Source: JASFQI01 sp050115555
GTDB taxonomy: Bacteria; Desulfobacterota; DSM-4660; Desulfatiglandales; HGW-15
Direction of reading: 5' to 3'
DNA: 7,493 nt
NCBI GenBank assembly: GCA_050115555.1
Contig: JASFQI010000242.1
Span: 1-7,493, forward strand
Position 1 is the stretch's first letter, and each line of letters opens with the position of its first letter. The notes beneath the pieces were generated by a model. The model ran no database searches, was not told the origin of the DNA, and saw only the letters and a list, made by a program, of their open reading frames with translations. This document shows positions 7,015 to 7,493 of the stretch, piece after piece. Both the position numbers and the translations under genes were made by a program.

Positions 7015-7421
7015 AGGTACTCGTGATCCGTTAAGATAGTGGCGCGAACGAATCGGTGAATCTATTTCTTTTTCATGATTTCGAAGAGTAGAACAGCCGT
7101 TTCAAGTTCTACGGATCATAAATAATAAAGGAACCTATAAAAAAATCAACATTCTTTTTTGGTATTATATCCCAATCGACGCCCGCTTCGGAAAGGGGAG
7201 TGACTGGGGGCTGGTGGCTTTTCGGACTGACTGAAGAGAAAGGACAAAAACAGGTTCCCCGGGCAGCCCGCTTATAGTCGTTGGACTAAAGCGTTTCGTT
7301 CCCCGTTGGACCCCATCCTTACTGTTCGAGTGGACAAGATTATCAAGCGGTTGCCTACACGAGACCTGTGAGGAAGGCGCAAGAACTTTGTAAAAACTGT
7401 ATGAGGGCCCGAATTTCACAG
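7015..7421. other. Leader and spacer upstream of the PilZ-protein gene
   Basis: Positions 7015-7170 are AT-rich and hold the candidate promoter and a long leader for the PilZ gene. I found no recognisable riboswitch in it. Positions 7171-7421 contain no convincing gene; an 84-codon minus-strand frame from GTG 7419 has no recognisable motif. A CGGGCAGCCCG palindrome is present (7260-7270), and no T-rich terminator follows it. Confidence 0.5.
7122..7149 (-). promoter_or_regulatory. Candidate sigma-70 promoter of the PilZ-protein gene
   Basis: Read on the minus strand, TTGATT (7149-7144) and TATTAT (7127-7122) are 16 bases apart, matching the -35 and -10 consensus at four and five of six positions. 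They lie in the most AT-rich stretch of the leader and would give an untranslated leader of about 100 bases. A second, perfect TATAAT on the same strand (7169-7164) has only a poor -35 partner. Confidence 0.4.
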
Positions 7422-7493
7422 CTACGCCCCAAAAGGCGTGAAAAAGGTCGTTCCGCGTATGCCGAGATGGGCTTCGCCGGCCATGGTCAAATT
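7422..7493 (-). CDS. C-terminal end of an unidentified protein (partial)
   Basis: From the right edge the minus strand is open for 23 codons and ends in TAG (7424-7422). The peptide ends in MAGEAHLGIRGTTFFTPFGA. Codon third positions are mostly G or C (GCC, GGC, CTC, ACG, TTC), as in the neighbouring genes, and the residue make-up is protein-like, with no shadow bias. I do not recognise the family from so short a piece. The plus strand over the same bases is also open, so strand choice rests on codon style only. Confidence 0.35.
   Translation of the reverse strand, partial: NLTMAGEAHLGIRGTTFFTPFGA

Noticed and set aside
7030..7150. Cyclic-di-GMP riboswitch in the PilZ-gene leader
   Set aside because: None of the conserved GEMM segments could be found on the minus strand, despite the attractive context.
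7165..7419. 84-codon minus-strand frame from GTG 7419
   Set aside because: It begins two bases after the stop of the edge gene, with a GGGG upstream, but codon use is mixed, there is no domain-like pattern, and it ends across the promoter-like AT-rich area; noise is more likely.
7425..7440. ACGCC/GGCGT hairpin as terminator
   Set aside because: It lies within the final codons of the edge reading frame and has no T tract on either strand.

Overview
The window looks like chromosomal DNA of a Desulfobacterota (former Deltaproteobacteria) bacterium, probably from the Desulfobacteraceae or a related anaerobic group. This is an inference from protein style: a uroporphyrinogen-decarboxylase-family (URO-D) methyltransferase of the anaerobe type, a large hybrid histidine kinase whose N-terminal sensor ends in a Cys-rich GDDCCRY segment, and a PilZ/acyltransferase fusion. 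No species marker is present.

Layout from left to right. Positions 1-339 (+) hold the C-terminal end of a URO-D-family protein. Positions 340-748 form a degenerate intergenic stretch with a start site that dies after four codons, a small hairpin, and a fragment resembling the 3' half of a proline tRNA. Positions 749-1579 (+) encode a SAM-dependent methyltransferase. It converges on, and overlaps by 15 bp, a histidine kinase gene at 1565-4435 (-; possible upstream GTG start at 4447). Positions 4436-4935 form a gene-free spacer dominated by a 220-bp element with 33-bp inverted ends and four tandem internal hairpins. Positions 4936-7014 (-) encode a 692-residue protein with a YcgR-like/PilZ N-terminal half and a GNAT-like C-terminal half. 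Positions 7015-7421 are upstream leader and spacer. At the right edge, 7422-7493 (-) looks like the last 23 codons of another gene.

The genes do not form one obvious pathway. The two large minus-strand genes are signalling proteins: a membrane-attached hybrid kinase (V4R-like sensor, two transmembrane segments, GAF, PAS, HisKA, HATPase, receiver) and a probable cyclic-di-GMP-responsive acyltransferase. They are separated by about 500 bp containing the hairpin element, so they are probably separate transcription units. No CRISPR array, transposase or intact RNA gene was found. The most unusual items are the PilZ-acyltransferase fusion, the hairpin-rich element with inverted ends, and the decayed tRNA-Pro-like fragment.
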